In this document: positions 8,969-19,400 of the stretch, one piece after another
Numbering within the stretch: the first letter of the stretch is position 1
How the letters are laid out: every line of letters begins with the position of its first letter
Position numbers and translations under genes: made by a program
Assembly: GCA_050949645.1 (NCBI GenBank)
Contig: JBMNGC010000001.1
Location: 434,001-498,000, forward strand
DNA length: 64,000 bases
Source of the DNA: RUG369 sp050949645
Lineage (GTDB): Bacteria; Planctomycetota; Planctomycetia; Pirellulales; Thermoguttaceae
Direction of reading: 5' to 3'
Notes under the pieces: model-generated
The model's database searches: none
What the model was told of the DNA's origin: nothing
The model's input: the letters and a program-made list of their open reading frames with translations, nothing else

Positions 8969-10444
8969 ATGACGGAATTTAGAAAAATTGCTACTTTTAA
9001 GAGCTCAGGTGAATTTCGCGAATACCTTCGCGGCGTCGGCGCGGAGTTTGACCTTATAGACGAACCGCGTTCTGGAGCGGACTCGGCGTTTACTAAACCC
9101 GTCGTCTATAAGAGCAAAATCACAGGCAAAAGCATACAGCTGGCGAATCGTTGGACGCTGTTGCCGATGGAAGGTTGGGATTGCGAGCCAAATGGAGCGC
9201 CGAGCGAATTGGCGCGCCGTCGGTGGTTACGAAGCGCGGAGAGCGGCGCAGGTATCTTTTTTGGATGCGAAGCGGTCGCCGTCATGGAGTCGGCAAAGGC
9301 TAACGCGCGACAGATGACGCTGAATTCCAAGACGGTCGGCGAGATTGCCAAACTTCGCGAGGATACCGTTGCTCGTGCACGCGATCTCTTCGGCGCCGAA
9401 GGCGTTCCTTATATCGGATTGCAACTCACGCATTCCGGACGTTTCGTCAAGACGCCTGACGACAAGCGGCTCGATTCCCACACCGCCTACGAACATCCCT
9501 ATCTCGATAAGAAGTTCCATTGCGACGCCTCAAACGTTGTTACGGACGACGAGGTCGACGAAATCGTCGCGCATTTTGTCGAAGCTGGCAAGCTTGTGCT
9601 TGAGGCGGGCTTTGATTTTGTCGACGTCAAGTGCGCGCACGGGTATCTTGCGCACGAGTTCCTCACCGCTTTCGATCGTCCTGGCAAGTATGGCGGTTCC
9701 TTTGAAAATAGAACGCGTTTCTTCCGAAATATCGTCGAGGGAATTAAAGCGGCGGCGCCTGGTCTTGATATCGGCGTTCGTTTGAGTCTTGGCGATCTTA
9801 TGCCCTTTGAGAAAGACGCCGATGGGGTCGGCCGACCTATAGCGTGGGACTTTGATAAGTACGGACGTTATCCTTACGCGTTTAACTGCGATGAGACCGG
9901 GCTCAGCGTCGACCCTGAAATTAAGGACCTTCTTGAATTTGTCGGGCTTCTTGACGAGCTTGGAGTATCCCTGATCGGTTCGACGTTCGGCAGCCCCTAT
10001 TACTGTCCCCATACTCAGCGCCCCGCCGCCTTTGCGGTGGCCGACGGATACCTTCCTCCCGAAGATCCGCTTTTGGGAGTTTCTCGCCAAATTAAGACGG
10101 TTCGCGCCCTTAAGGAACGCCGACCCGATCTCTTCTTGATAGGTTCCGGATATTCCTATCTCCAGGAATTCCTGCCTCAGGTTGGCGAGTGGGTTCTTGA
10201 AACGGGTGGCGCCGATTCGATCGGAATAGGACGCTCGATACTTTCGTACCCGAATATGGCGGCGGATTATCTTTCTGGCAAGGCGCTCGACAGGAGGCGC
10301 ATCTGCCGTACGTTTGGCGACTGCACCAACGGGCCGCGCGCCGGATTAGTTTCCGGATGTTACCCGCTCGACGATTTCTATAAAAATCGTCGCGAGGCAA
10401 CGCTCCTCAAGGAAATCAAGAATCTTTCGAAAGAAAGTTCATAA
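8969..10444 (+). CDS. NADH:flavin oxidoreductase / old yellow enzyme family
   Basis: This 491-aa FMN-dependent TIM-barrel protein has LANRWTLLPMEGWDCEPNG near residue 55, a family-typical start where the natural product or enoate enters. It continues with GLQLTHSGRF and FVDVKCAHGYLAHEFLTAF, then GKYGGSFENRTRF, the usual HGYL...YGGS...NR block. The C-terminal block ends GGADSIGIGRSILSYPN and holds three cysteines (C-x5-C-x11-C) that do not match the usual 4Fe-4S pattern of 2,4-dienoyl-CoA reductase. It lacks the C-terminal FAD/NADH domains of that enzyme. Likely activity is reduction of activated C=C bonds. It lies 36 bp after the flavoprotein. Confidence 0.85.
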   Translation: MTEFRKIATFKSSGEFREYLRGVGAEFDLIDEPRSGADSAFTKPVVYKSKITGKSIQLANRWTLLPMEGWDCEPNGAPSELARRRWLRSAESGAGIFFGCEAVAVMESAKANARQMTLNSKTVGEIAKLREDTVARARDLFGAEGVPYIGLQLTHSGRFVKTPDDKRLDSHTAYEHPYLDKKFHCDASNVVTDDEVDEIVAHFVEAGKLVLEAGFDFVDVKCAHGYLAHEFLTAFDRPGKYGGSFENRTRFFRNIVEGIKAAAPGLDIGVRLSLGDLMPFEKDADGVGRPIAWDFDKYGRYPYAFNCDETGLSVDPEIKDLLEFVGLLDELGVSLIGSTFGSPYYCPHTQRPAAFAVADGYLPPEDPLLGVSRQIKTVRALKERRPDLFLIGSGYSYLQEFLPQVGEWVLETGGADSIGIGRSILSYPNMAADYLSGKALDRRRICRTFGDCTNGPRAGLVSGCYPLDDFYKNRREATLLKEIKNLSKESS

Positions 10445-10471
10445 CGCGATTGCGTAAGGCATGGGAGGCAT

Positions 10472-12568
10472 ATGAGACGTTACTCCGAATTTCTCTTGGG
10501 AACGGCGCTTCTAGCGCTGTTCCTGGTCGGACAGGCTCTTCCCTCAAAAACGTTGGGGCAAGAGCCGACCGTTTCCGACGATCAGAGCGCGCTTGAGCGC
10601 GAGTTTCGAGATCCGCCGCGAGAATTTACTCTACTTCCATTCTGGTTCTGGAACGACGAACTTACGAATGACGAAATTGCGCGGCAGATCGAGGATTTTG
10701 ATCGTCACGGAGTTCATGGCTTTACAATCCATCCGCGAATCGGTCTTCCCGAGGATTGCGGATGGATGAGTCCAAAGCTCTTGGCGGCGATGCGCTTTGC
10801 GCTTGAGGAAGCGGAGCGTCGCGACATGCGCGTCATGCTTTACGACGAAGGGATGTATCCTTCGGGGGCGTCGGCGGGACAGGTTGTCGAAGAAGATCCC
10901 GCGTACTCGGCGCGCGGGTTTGTACGAGCAGTTTTTGCCGCCGACGGAACTCAGCTCGAGCCTCGGCCGCGCGTGCAAGACGATTGGATCCTCATCGAAG
11001 AATATCAAAACGATAAAGGCGAAACGATCCGCATCTATGACGCGCCCTCGGGAGGCGTTATTCGCGGTCTGCACTATATCGGCGACGAATCCAATCGTCC
11101 GCGCGAATTTTCGCCGCCCGCCGCCGACCTCCTTTACGCTCCAGCGGTTGACGCGTTTATCCGACTCGTTTATCAACGATATTACGACGAATTTGAGGAA
11201 TTCTTCAAGTCTGGAGTGATCGTCGGAATCTTTACCGACGAGCCGTCGATTCTTGGTCGCGGCGCAATGGGGGGAATGAAGAACGGCAGTTTGCGATCCC
11301 TTGACGTCATCAATAACTGCGGCGGTATGGATTTTCGTCCGCATCTCCGCGAGCTCTGGGAAACGACAAGCCCCGAAAGCGCGACGATTCGCGCGCGATA
11401 TAACAAGGCGGTTCAGCTTGCGCTCGAGGAAATTTATTACGACCGCATCTCACGTTGGTGCGTCGAGCACGGAACGAATCTATGCGGACACCCCGAAGGG
11501 TCGGGCGATATTGGCGTTCTCTCGAAATTTCAGACGCCTGGTCAGGATATAGTCTGGCGTTATATCGAGCCAGGCGCGAAGGCTTTTGACCCTAGGCATT
11601 CGGTTATGGCTAAGGTCGCTTCCAGCGCTGCGCTCCATAATGGCGCTCGTCGTAATCTCAATGAAATCTTTGGCGCATACGGACATGATCTGACTTACGA
11701 AGAATGCGTCTGGCTTATTAACTGGTGCGTGGCGAGGGGACAGAATATGTTCCTCCCTCATGCATTTTTTTATTCGATCCGCGGTCCAAGGTTTGACGAA
11801 CGTCCGCCTGACGTCGGTCCTCATTCCGAATGGTGGGAAGGCTACAACGTCTTCGCGGATTATTGCGCTCGTCTGTGTTGGCTTAATACAGACTCTCAGG
11901 TCGTCGCTCCGACGGCGATCCTCGTTGATTCGGGAGTCGCTCCTGTCTGGATGACGCGGGAGCTTACTCGCAATCAGCTTGATTTTAACTACCTGGAAAC
12001 GCGGTTGCTGAAAGACGCTCAGATAGCGCTCCAACCAGAACCGGTTATCGCGTTGCCCTCGGCAAGTTATAAGACGCTTTTGACGCCGCCGAGCGCTGCG
12101 ACGTTAGCGTCGCCTACATTGTTGAACAAGGCGGCGACTACGGGACGACTTATATGCCTCAAAAGCGACTCGTCTCGCTTTGATAAGCTTTCAGACGCGC
12201 CGATTGCCGCAGAAAACGAAGAGGAGATTCTTGAGTTAGTTCGTCGATTCTCCGGAGTCGACGTTGCGACAATCGCGCCTGAGAACGCCCAAAAGGGGGA
12301 CGCAACGCCGGCGTTTCCATCCCTTGCGCCCGGGCTTCGCGCGCGGCATGTTATCAAAGGCGGCGTCGATTTCTACTTTTTGTTCAATGAAGAAGCAGAC
12401 CCGATCGACGCTTTTTTGACCTTTGCCGCAGACGACGGCTCCGCTCGCGTTCGCGAATGGGATCCGTCGACCGGTTCAATCTCGGACGTTTCACGGAACC
12501 CGGAGCGTCCCACCATCTTTCGTATTAAACTTTCTCCACACGAAACCAGAATTCTGTCCTTTCGTTAA
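10472..12568 (+). CDS. Secreted glycosyl hydrolase, possibly GH106-related (alpha-L-rhamnosidase-like)
   Basis: The 698-aa protein opens with a signal peptide (LGTALLALFLVGQALPSKTLG). The region LLPFWFWNDELTNDEIARQI, then GVHGFTIHPRIGLP and YDEGMYPSGASAG, resembles TIM-barrel hydrolases in which a barrel strand is followed by a D-E-G-x-Y/W-P-S-G motif, often annotated as glycosyl hydrolases related to GH106. IFTDEPSI near residue 250 is a plausible catalytic acidic pair. Family assignment is by memory of motifs, so substrate is uncertain; the GH78 rhamnosidase 4 kb downstream makes a rhamnoside plausible. It is the last gene of the SDR/flavoprotein/OYE run (27-bp gap, GGGAGG before ATG). Confidence 0.55.
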   Translation: MRRYSEFLLGTALLALFLVGQALPSKTLGQEPTVSDDQSALEREFRDPPREFTLLPFWFWNDELTNDEIARQIEDFDRHGVHGFTIHPRIGLPEDCGWMSPKLLAAMRFALEEAERRDMRVMLYDEGMYPSGASAGQVVEEDPAYSARGFVRAVFAADGTQLEPRPRVQDDWILIEEYQNDKGETIRIYDAPSGGVIRGLHYIGDESNRPREFSPPAADLLYAPAVDAFIRLVYQRYYDEFEEFFKSGVIVGIFTDEPSILGRGAMGGMKNGSLRSLDVINNCGGMDFRPHLRELWETTSPESATIRARYNKAVQLALEEIYYDRISRWCVEHGTNLCGHPEGSGDIGVLSKFQTPGQDIVWRYIEPGAKAFDPRHSVMAKVASSAALHNGARRNLNEIFGAYGHDLTYEECVWLINWCVARGQNMFLPHAFFYSIRGPRFDERPPDVGPHSEWWEGYNVFADYCARLCWLNTDSQVVAPTAILVDSGVAPVWMTRELTRNQLDFNYLETRLLKDAQIALQPEPVIALPSASYKTLLTPPSAATLASPTLLNKAATTGRLICLKSDSSRFDKLSDAPIAAENEEEILELVRRFSGVDVATIAPENAQKGDATPAFPSLAPGLRARHVIKGGVDFYFLFNEEADPIDAFLTFAADDGSARVREWDPSTGSISDVSRNPERPTIFRIKLSPHETRILSFR

Positions 12569-12593
12569 TCGTTTTTGCGAGCGCTAGATTCCA

Positions 12594-12632
12594 CGCCGTC
12601 GCGACTGCGTTTACAACGCGTTCGCGACGGCG
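12594..12632. repeat. Perfect 11-bp hairpin after the redox/glycosidase operon
   Basis: CGCCGTCGCGA at 12594-12604 pairs with TCGCGACGGCG at 12622-12632 around a 17-nt loop. It sits 26 bp after the glycosidase stop codon and probably ends or stabilises that transcript. It lacks a clean T-run, so it may be a 3' stability hairpin rather than a strict intrinsic terminator. Confidence 0.45.
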
Positions 12633-12787
12633 GCGCGTTCTGTATCCACCCCAAGAGCACGTTTGGGGGTCTTGATTTTATCTGAGTCGCCATACAATTA
12701 ATAACGTCTATTATGACAATGACGCGTGGCGTCACGAGCTTACACTGAAAACAAATTCTGAGAGCCCGTTTTGTTGTAAACGTATAT

Positions 12788-13489
12788 ATGACTAGAGAAA
12801 AAGCAGATGAAATTGCAGTCGTCGAAATTCCGGAGACTGAGCATCGCATTAAGTTGCCGTCATACACGCTTGGCGAGGAGATTGCCAATGCTATAACGCA
12901 TGGCATAGGAGCGTTGTTGGCTATTGCCGCGCTCGTGTTGCTCGTGGTGCGCGGCGCTACGCGCGCGCCGGAAGGCGGTACGGCGCGCTATGTTGTCGGG
13001 TATGCGATTTTCGGCGCGTCGCTTGTAATAATGTACCTCGTGTCGACGGTTTATCACTCTCTTGCGCGTAACGGCGCGAAGAGGGTTTTTGCGAGTCTCG
13101 ACCATTCGGCGATCTTTCTTCTTATCGCCGGCACCTATACCGGGTACTGCCTTGGACCTTTCTATGGCGGAGAAGGCTGGTGGGTCTTTGGGACGATTTG
13201 GGCGCTGGCGATTGTCGGGATCATTTCCTTTTCAGTTTATGCGTACAAGGCGTCGAAGTTCAATTTATTCCTGTACCTCGCTATGGGCTGGTTCGGGCTC
13301 CTCGTTGCGCGGCCACTTTGGGAGGCGATCCCTCGAGCGTCGTGGATTTTCCTTTTGACAGGGGGCGTGTGCTACACCGCCGGTTGCATATTCTATGCGC
13401 TTAAAATTCGGTGGATGCATTCAATTTGGCATCTTTTTGTTCTAGCCGGGAGCATCTTGCACTTTTTTTCCCTCTATCGAGCGGTTTGA
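12788..13489 (+). CDS. Hemolysin III family (PAQR-like) integral membrane protein
   Basis: This 233-aa protein has seven predicted membrane segments. The family's conserved block SLGEEIANAITHGIGA appears here as TLGEEIANAITHGIGALLAI near residue 27. Later come STVYHSL and a DHSAIFLLIAGTYTGYCL block, and the C-terminal WMHSIWHLFVLAGSILHF supplies the conserved H-x3-H metal ligands. Family members include YqfA and bacterial hemolysin III; their biochemical role (possibly a metal-dependent membrane hydrolase) is not settled. No Shine-Dalgarno is obvious. It lies directly upstream of the rpmI promoter, where infC would be in many bacteria. Confidence 0.9.
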   Translation: MTREKADEIAVVEIPETEHRIKLPSYTLGEEIANAITHGIGALLAIAALVLLVVRGATRAPEGGTARYVVGYAIFGASLVIMYLVSTVYHSLARNGAKRVFASLDHSAIFLLIAGTYTGYCLGPFYGGEGWWVFGTIWALAIVGIISFSVYAYKASKFNLFLYLAMGWFGLLVARPLWEAIPRASWIFLLTGGVCYTAGCIFYALKIRWMHSIWHLFVLAGSILHFFSLYRAV

Positions 13490-13544
13490 TCGAAGAACAG
13501 ACGCGAGTCGAACGTCTTGAAGCGAGAATTTTTTTCTCCAGCTA

Positions 13545-13572
13545 TTGCGAAGCCGCGTATTTCTTGTAGAAT
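13545..13572 (+). promoter_or_regulatory. Promoter of rpmI-rplT
   Basis: TTGCGA at 13545-13550 and TAGAAT at 13567-13572 are 16 bp apart, leaving an untranslated leader of roughly 110 nt before rpmI. This is consistent with a separately controlled ribosomal-protein operon. Confidence 0.5.
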
Positions 13573-13590
13573 GGCATTCCGCCTAAGCAT

Positions 13591-13619
13591 GTTTCACTGC
13601 GACAGCGTCGTTGTGAAAC
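13591..13619 (+). promoter_or_regulatory. Stem-loop in the rpmI leader
   Basis: GTTTCAC at 13591-13597 pairs with GTGAAAC at 13613-13619, and an inner GCGAC/GTCGT helix extends the stem. Leaders of rpmI-rplT operons are commonly folded for autoregulation by L20. This hairpin is a candidate, but I cannot match it to a known L20 leader class. Confidence 0.4.
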
Positions 13620-13688
13620 AGCTGGTCAATCGTTCGACGCGGACGCGTCGGTTTACAGGTAATTTTTAGCAGAGACAAAGGGCCTCAA

Positions 13689-13892
13689 ATGCCTAAGATC
13701 AAAACTCATAAGGGCGTTGCCAAACGCTTTCGCGTTACCGCTAATGGCAAAGTTAAGCACCGGCATAGCGGCACCAGCCACTTAGCGTGGCGTATGTCGA
13801 CTAAGCGTATTCGCCAGCTTCGCGGTACGGATGTTCTTTCTCCGGTCGAAGCTAAGCGAATCATCAAGGCGCTCGGTAAGGGCGGTCGTTGA
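13689..13892 (+). CDS. rpmI: 50S ribosomal protein L35 (bL35)
   Basis: This is a complete 67-aa bL35. It opens with MPKIKTHKGVAKRFRVTANGK, continues with KHRHSGTSHLAW, and ends in the short basic tail typical of the family. It is a component of the large ribosomal subunit. AAAGGG precedes the ATG. It is followed 229 bp later by rplT, while infC, the usual upstream partner, is absent; hemolysin III occupies that place. Confidence 0.97.
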   Translation: MPKIKTHKGVAKRFRVTANGKVKHRHSGTSHLAWRMSTKRIRQLRGTDVLSPVEAKRIIKALGKGGR

Positions 13893-14121
13893 TCCACCCT
13901 GACAGACGGCTCATCCTTGCCGTCGTACATCTCCGACTTCTGTTCTATTTCGTGCATGAGCTGCGGTCGGTTTCTGAAAACTGGTCGTTAACGCCGTCGA
14001 CTTCAAGATTAATGGAGCGCGGGACCTGATTTTCGTAGAATATCGTCTTTAGGCGCGAACGTCTCGGCAAACCCGCAGACGACTGAGACGATAGAAACAT
14101 GATTGAATAAGGTACATTAAA

Positions 14122-14472
14122 ATGAGAGTTAGAAACAGCGTTGCTCGTCATCGTGCGAAGAATAAGCTTATGCGACGCGCGAAGGGATTCCGCGGCGGAC
14201 GCAAAAATCTTCTACGCACGGTAAAAGAAACAGTTCTTCGAGCTGAAGTATTCGCGACACGCGACCGTCGCACTCGGAAACGAGATTTCCGTCGACTTTG
14301 GATCATTCGCATTAACGCCGCCACACGCATGCGCGGTCTCCGTTACAGTCAGTTTATTAACGGTCTCAAAAAGGCAAACGTCGCTCTCGACCGGAAAATG
14401 CTTGCTGATCTTGCCGTCTCCGATCCCGCTGCTTTTGACAAGATCGTAGAGGTTGCCAAGGCCGCTCTCTGA
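14122..14472 (+). CDS. rplT: 50S ribosomal protein L20 (bL20)
   Basis: This is a complete 116-aa bL20. The N-terminal VRNSVARHRAKNKLMRRAKG and RRTRKRDFRRLWIIRINAA blocks are diagnostic of the rRNA-binding long helix and globular domain, and RGLRYSQFINGLKKA follows. L20 binds 23S rRNA early in assembly and often represses its own operon. AAGGT lies 9 bp before the ATG. The 229-bp gap from rpmI is longer than usual. A strong terminator closes the operon about 43 bp downstream. Confidence 0.97.
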   Translation: MRVRNSVARHRAKNKLMRRAKGFRGGRKNLLRTVKETVLRAEVFATRDRRTRKRDFRRLWIIRINAATRMRGLRYSQFINGLKKANVALDRKMLADLAVSDPAAFDKIVEVAKAAL

Positions 14473-14514
14473 TCAGTTGTAGGCTTGGCGTCAATCTAAG
14501 TCGCCATTTAAATT

Positions 14515-14550
14515 GCGCTGTCTCCTTGTTTAAGGGACAGCGCTTTTTTT
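14515..14550 (+). terminator. Intrinsic terminator of rpmI-rplT
   Basis: GCGCTGTC at 14515-14522 pairs with GACAGCGC at 14536-14543, extended by CC/GG with a one-base bulge, and is followed directly by seven T residues (14544-14550). Confidence 0.85.
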
Positions 14551-14748
14551 ATTCTCAGCAGCGGCGTAAAAGATTCTTTTCGAAAATAATTTTGGAAATT
14601 TGCGCTGATAATTTGACCTGGAATAGGCTCTCGTTTAAAATGTGGCGAGTTCGGCCTCGCTTTTCCCTGACGTTGGGAAAAGTCGCGGCGTTATCGACGC
14701 GTCGTGGTTCTTAAAGACGACGACGCGATTCGTTTGCAGGAGTGAAGT

Positions 14749-16404
14749 ATGATCGGCGAATTGGCGAAAGGGCTTGCTGAACGCTCCTTGTATCTCGTCT
14801 TTCCGGCGTTCTTCTTTCTCTTTGCCATCGCGGGCGCGGCCTTTAAAACGTATCCTGCTCCGCGAGCGATAGCGGTCTTTGCGGTTGCAGTTTTTGCGTC
14901 TGCGCTTGGGTTTATTTTTGAATCTGATTTTCCACAGGGGCTGGTTCTCGCTGTCAGTATCGCGGCGTCGCTTACCCTTTTAGTCGATTGGTTATTCGTT
15001 TTATTTGTCGGGCGCGACGTTACGGCCGTTCGTAACACGGAAGAAGTAGCCGCACTCGGGCGTCCCCACAACGTTGAGATTGTTTTGTCAAATCGTGGTA
15101 AACGTCCGATAACCTGCGAGGTTGTTGACGATTCCTGCGTCTTTGCGACCTCGATGGAAGCGCTCGCCACGATAGACGCGCTTGCTTCCGTCGACACGGA
15201 TGAAGTTGATCTTGCTTCTGGCAAAAACTTTGCGTATTTTGCGCGTCGCTCGATTCCCGGCGAGTCGCGCGAATTGCTTAACTATCGGCTTTTATGGAGT
15301 CGTCGCGGAGTCTTTCAGTTTAAATTCGTCGCTCTCCGTTTCAGCGGCCCTCTCCGTTTATGGCGAAGGTATAAGAAAGTCTCGTGCGAATCAACATTTC
15401 GCGTCTATCCCAATCTCTGTCAACTCTCCCGTCAGGAGCTCTTTGCGCGTAAAAACCAATTTCTTATGCAGGGGGTTCGTCGAACGAGACGCGTTGGACA
15501 GGATTCCGACTTTGAACGCCTGCGCGAATACACGCCCGACGATCAATACAAGTTCATTGATTGGAAGGCGACAGCGCGCCATAACAAGCTCATCGTTCGC
15601 GATTTCCAAGCGACTCGCAATCAACGAGTTATTATTGCGCTTGACGCCGGCCGCATGACGATGAACCGCTCCGGTGGAATAACGCTTTTTGACTGCGCGC
15701 TCAACTCGACCCTTGCGCTTGCATATATTGCGTTGCGACAAGGCGACGAGGTCGGATGTCTTGTTTTTTCAGATGAAATCAAGGTCTTTGTGCCGCCTCG
15801 AGGCGGCGCGTCGCATATGAACTCGATCATTCGTGGAGTTTTCGACGCTTTCCCGGAACGAGTGGAATCACGTTACGACCGCGCCTTCGCCTATCTTAAG
15901 ACTCATTCTACCAAGCGCGCGCTTATCGTGCTGGCGACGAACGTACTCGACGAACGCAATGCGGAACAGATCCAAGCGTGTATGACGAACCTGTGCAGCG
16001 CGCATCTGCCGCTGGGGCTTTTCCTTCGCGAACGGTCCCTGTTTGACGCGGTCGAACGGTTTGACAAAATAGAGGAGGGCGTTCGAGTCGGCTCCGATTC
16101 GCAGGTTAACCCAGTAGCGGCAAGCTCTTCGGGAAAACTGTCGCTCTGGATGAAACAATATCGCGACGCCGATCCCGTCGACGAGCTCGAGCGCGCCTTC
16201 AAATACGACGGACGCGTTGAATCGAGCGCGCTAGAAGACATATATTTTCAAGCGGGCGCGGCGGCGCAGATTCTCAATTGGCGCCGTAAAACTCTTGCGA
16301 ATCTCGAAGCGCGTGGAGTTCTGGCGCTCGACGTCTTCCCTGAGGACGCGACCGCTCCGCTCGTGAATAAATATTTGGAAATCAAGGCGCGCAAGCTTCT
16401 TTAA
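14749..16404 (+). CDS. DUF58 domain protein (vWA-like, MoxR-associated type)
   Basis: This 551-aa protein has two or three membrane helices in the first 90 residues (LYLVFPAFFFLFAIAGAAF, then AVFAVAVFASALGF and LTLLVDWLFVLFV) and then a soluble domain. The core DUF58 block, with DFERLREYTPDDQYKFIDW followed by KATARHNKLIVRDF, begins near residue 250 and is diagnostic. The following region (VIIALDAGRMTMN) resembles a vWA domain with an altered MIDAS. Proteins of this family usually sit beside a MoxR AAA+ ATPase and act in periplasmic protein maturation or stress. No moxR is adjacent here. GGAG precedes the ATG. Confidence 0.85.
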   Translation: MIGELAKGLAERSLYLVFPAFFFLFAIAGAAFKTYPAPRAIAVFAVAVFASALGFIFESDFPQGLVLAVSIAASLTLLVDWLFVLFVGRDVTAVRNTEEVAALGRPHNVEIVLSNRGKRPITCEVVDDSCVFATSMEALATIDALASVDTDEVDLASGKNFAYFARRSIPGESRELLNYRLLWSRRGVFQFKFVALRFSGPLRLWRRYKKVSCESTFRVYPNLCQLSRQELFARKNQFLMQGVRRTRRVGQDSDFERLREYTPDDQYKFIDWKATARHNKLIVRDFQATRNQRVIIALDAGRMTMNRSGGITLFDCALNSTLALAYIALRQGDEVGCLVFSDEIKVFVPPRGGASHMNSIIRGVFDAFPERVESRYDRAFAYLKTHSTKRALIVLATNVLDERNAEQIQACMTNLCSAHLPLGLFLRERSLFDAVERFDKIEEGVRVGSDSQVNPVAASSSGKLSLWMKQYRDADPVDELERAFKYDGRVESSALEDIYFQAGAAAQILNWRRKTLANLEARGVLALDVFPEDATAPLVNKYLEIKARKLL

Positions 16405-16455
16405 TCATTGCTATAAAGCCTTCCCGAGTATGTTTTCAATAGGAGAGAATGGAAT

Positions 16456-19400
16456 ATGAGACGTTCGATCATGTCGTGCGTAAGCGCCTTTCTTGGGCTT
16501 GCGACTCTTGTCACGATGGGCGTGGCAGCAAACGCCGCGGTTCTTCTCACGCCGGAACAGCAGCTGAAGTTACCCCTGCCGAGGGCTTCGCGCGTCGAAG
16601 GGCGCGTTCAGCCCGTAGGCGTCGACGCAGCAAACCCTCGTCTGTCATGGCTTTCATTTTCACAAGACGAATCGTTACGCAACAGGAGCCAGAGCGCTTA
16701 TCAGGTGATTGTTTCATCGAGCCTTAGCAAGCTCAACAACGACGAAGGCGATCTTTGGGACTCTGGCAAGGTTGAATCGGACGCCTCGAATTTCGTACCA
16801 TATGACGGCGCGCCCCTTCAGAGCATGACGCGGTATTTCTGGAAAGTTCGCATCTGGGATGAAAAAGGCGCGCGTTCCTTGTGGTCTCGTCCGTCGAGCT
16901 GGGTCCAGGGTTTTGTTAAACCGGAAGATTGGTCCGCCCAGTGGATCGGTCAGCCTGAAGAAGTTCGACCCGACATCGATCTTTCTGGCGCCGGTTGGAT
17001 CGCCGCTCCCGAAGAAAAGGAGACCGACTCCGGGTATGCGCCCGAGTATTTCAGGAAGGAATTCACTCTGGATTGTCCTCAAAGCGATTTAGATGAACAG
17101 AATCTTAGCGCTCTCCTTTACTATGCCGCCGATCAGAAGTTTGAAATCTATGTCAACGGTCATCGTGCCGGGTACTCGATCGGAATGGTCTACAACCCCG
17201 ATCAGCTTCGCTCGCTCGACGTTTCCGAGTATCTTGTCACCGGTAAAAACGTTATAGCGATCGTCGTTTCGAATGATACGAAACGTCCGAACGACACGAA
17301 GTTCGGCGACGGGACCCTCTATCCAACAGCGCTCGTTGCAAAGCTGTTCGTTCGCGCTCTTGATAAATCGAACGCGCCCGAGAATCTCCCGACGCCCAAC
17401 CGTTTCGGGAAACCAACCGACGTTATCCTTACCGTTGGAACCGATTCGACCTGGAAGGCTTCTCTCAGCGGCGGCGACGGTTGGAATTCACTCGATTTCG
17501 ACGATTCTAACTGGGCTAATGCGACCCGCGCGTCCTTCGTCGCAGAAAATGACGAAGCCAATCTGGATTCCGCGCCGTGGGGCAAGTTGCGTCGTAGGAC
17601 AGAGACGATTTCTCCAGCGTTCCAGAAAACTTTTGAAACCGATAAAACGATTGCCAGCGCTTACCTTGCCGTTTGCGCTCCTGGACTCTTTGAAGCGTAC
17701 GTCGACGGCCAGAAGGTCCAGCCGCAACTTCTGAGCCCGTCTTTTACGCGCTATGATCGTCGACTTCTTTATAACGTTCTCGACGTTACGAATTATTTCG
17801 CTCCGAATGAGAAAGAGCACGAGCTTCAGCTTCTCCTTGGACATAGCTGGTATGACGTTCGTTCGATCGTGACTTGGAACTTCGACGCCGCGCCCTGGCG
17901 CGATTTCCCTCGCGTTCGCGCTGAGCTCAAGCTCACTTACGTCGACGGATCCACGGAAACGATTGCGACTGACTCGAGCTGGACCTATTCCACGAGTCCG
18001 GTTCTTTTCGACTGCGTTCGACAGGGCGAGATTGTCGACGGGGCCTGGAAACGCGAGATTCTCGGTAACGCCGTTGTCGTGCCCGAACCCTCTGGCAATC
18101 CGAAGATCGTAGCCCAGAAAGTTGACGTTTCCAGAGTGACCGACGTCTATCCAGCTGCGAGCGTCAAAGAAGTCGATCCGGGACTTTACGTGGTTGACAT
18201 GGGGCGCAATAGCGCCGGTTGGGCTCGCGTGCGCATCAGGGGTCAGAAAAAGGGCGACGTGATTCGCTTCCGCTATTCGGAGCGCGCCGACGACTCTGGG
18301 CATATTGAGCGTCGCGACATCGCTCTGCACTTTATGGAAGGAACCCCCGCGTGCATGACGGGTATGAAGGGCGGATTCCAGACCGACTTCTATTTCTGCA
18401 ACGGCGACGAGGAAGAATTCTTTGAACCGCGCTTTACATATAACGGTTACCAGTACATTGAGGTTCTCGGTCTGCGTCATGCTCCTGAGCCGTCCGATTT
18501 CCTTGGAATGCGCATTAATACGGCGTTTGGAGAGACGGGCCAATTTTCCTGCGACAACGAACTTCTTAACCAGCTCCAGGCGGCAACGCTCGAGTCTTAT
18601 CGCTGTAACTTTGTCGCCGGCTTTCCGACGGATTGTCCGCATCGCGAAAAGAACGGCTGGACAGGCGACGCGCAACTCGCTTGCGAGTTAGCTCAATATA
18701 ACTTTGAAAATACCGCCGGTTATGAAAAGTGGATTGACGACCTCATCGACGAACAACGTCCGAATGGAAATCTTCCCGGAATCGTTCCGACGGGCGACTG
18801 GGGTTATCCGTGGGGTAATGGTCCCGCGTGGGATTCCGCGCTCATTCTTATTCCTTGGTACCTCTACGTTTATCGCGGCGACGTTAAGATTCTTGAGGAT
18901 TCTTTCGAAGCCATGAAGAAGTACGTCGACTATATGACTTCGCGCGCGCATGAAAATGGGCTCGTCGATCATGGACTCGGCGACTGGGTTTTCTATGAAA
19001 CGAATACTCCGGTTGAAGTGACGTCGACTGGCTATTATTACGTCGATTCGAAAATTGTCGCACAGACGGCGAAGATTCTCGGCCGACAGGAGGACTACGA
19101 AAAATATTCCGCGCTTGCTGAGAAGATTCGCGCCGATTATAACAAGGCGCTGTACAAGGGCGACGGCGTTTACTCTATCAACGGTCAGACCACTCAGAGT
19201 TGCGCGATCCATCAAGGTTTCACACTTACGCTGCCCGAGGCGGATCAAAAAGCAGTCTTTGATCGTCTGGTCGAAAATGTTGAAAAGACAGACGGGCACT
19301 TCGACGTAGGTATCTTTGGTGCGAAATACATTTTGCGTACGCTCTCAGAAAACGGTCGAACTGACCTTGCGCTTCGATTGATGCTGCAAGAGACTCGTCC

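Noticed and set aside
17488..18675. 395-codon open frame on the minus strand inside the rhamnosidase gene
   Set aside because: It is antisense to a well-defined GH78 protein, has no ribosome site and reads as a shadow with basic, His/Arg-rich sequence.
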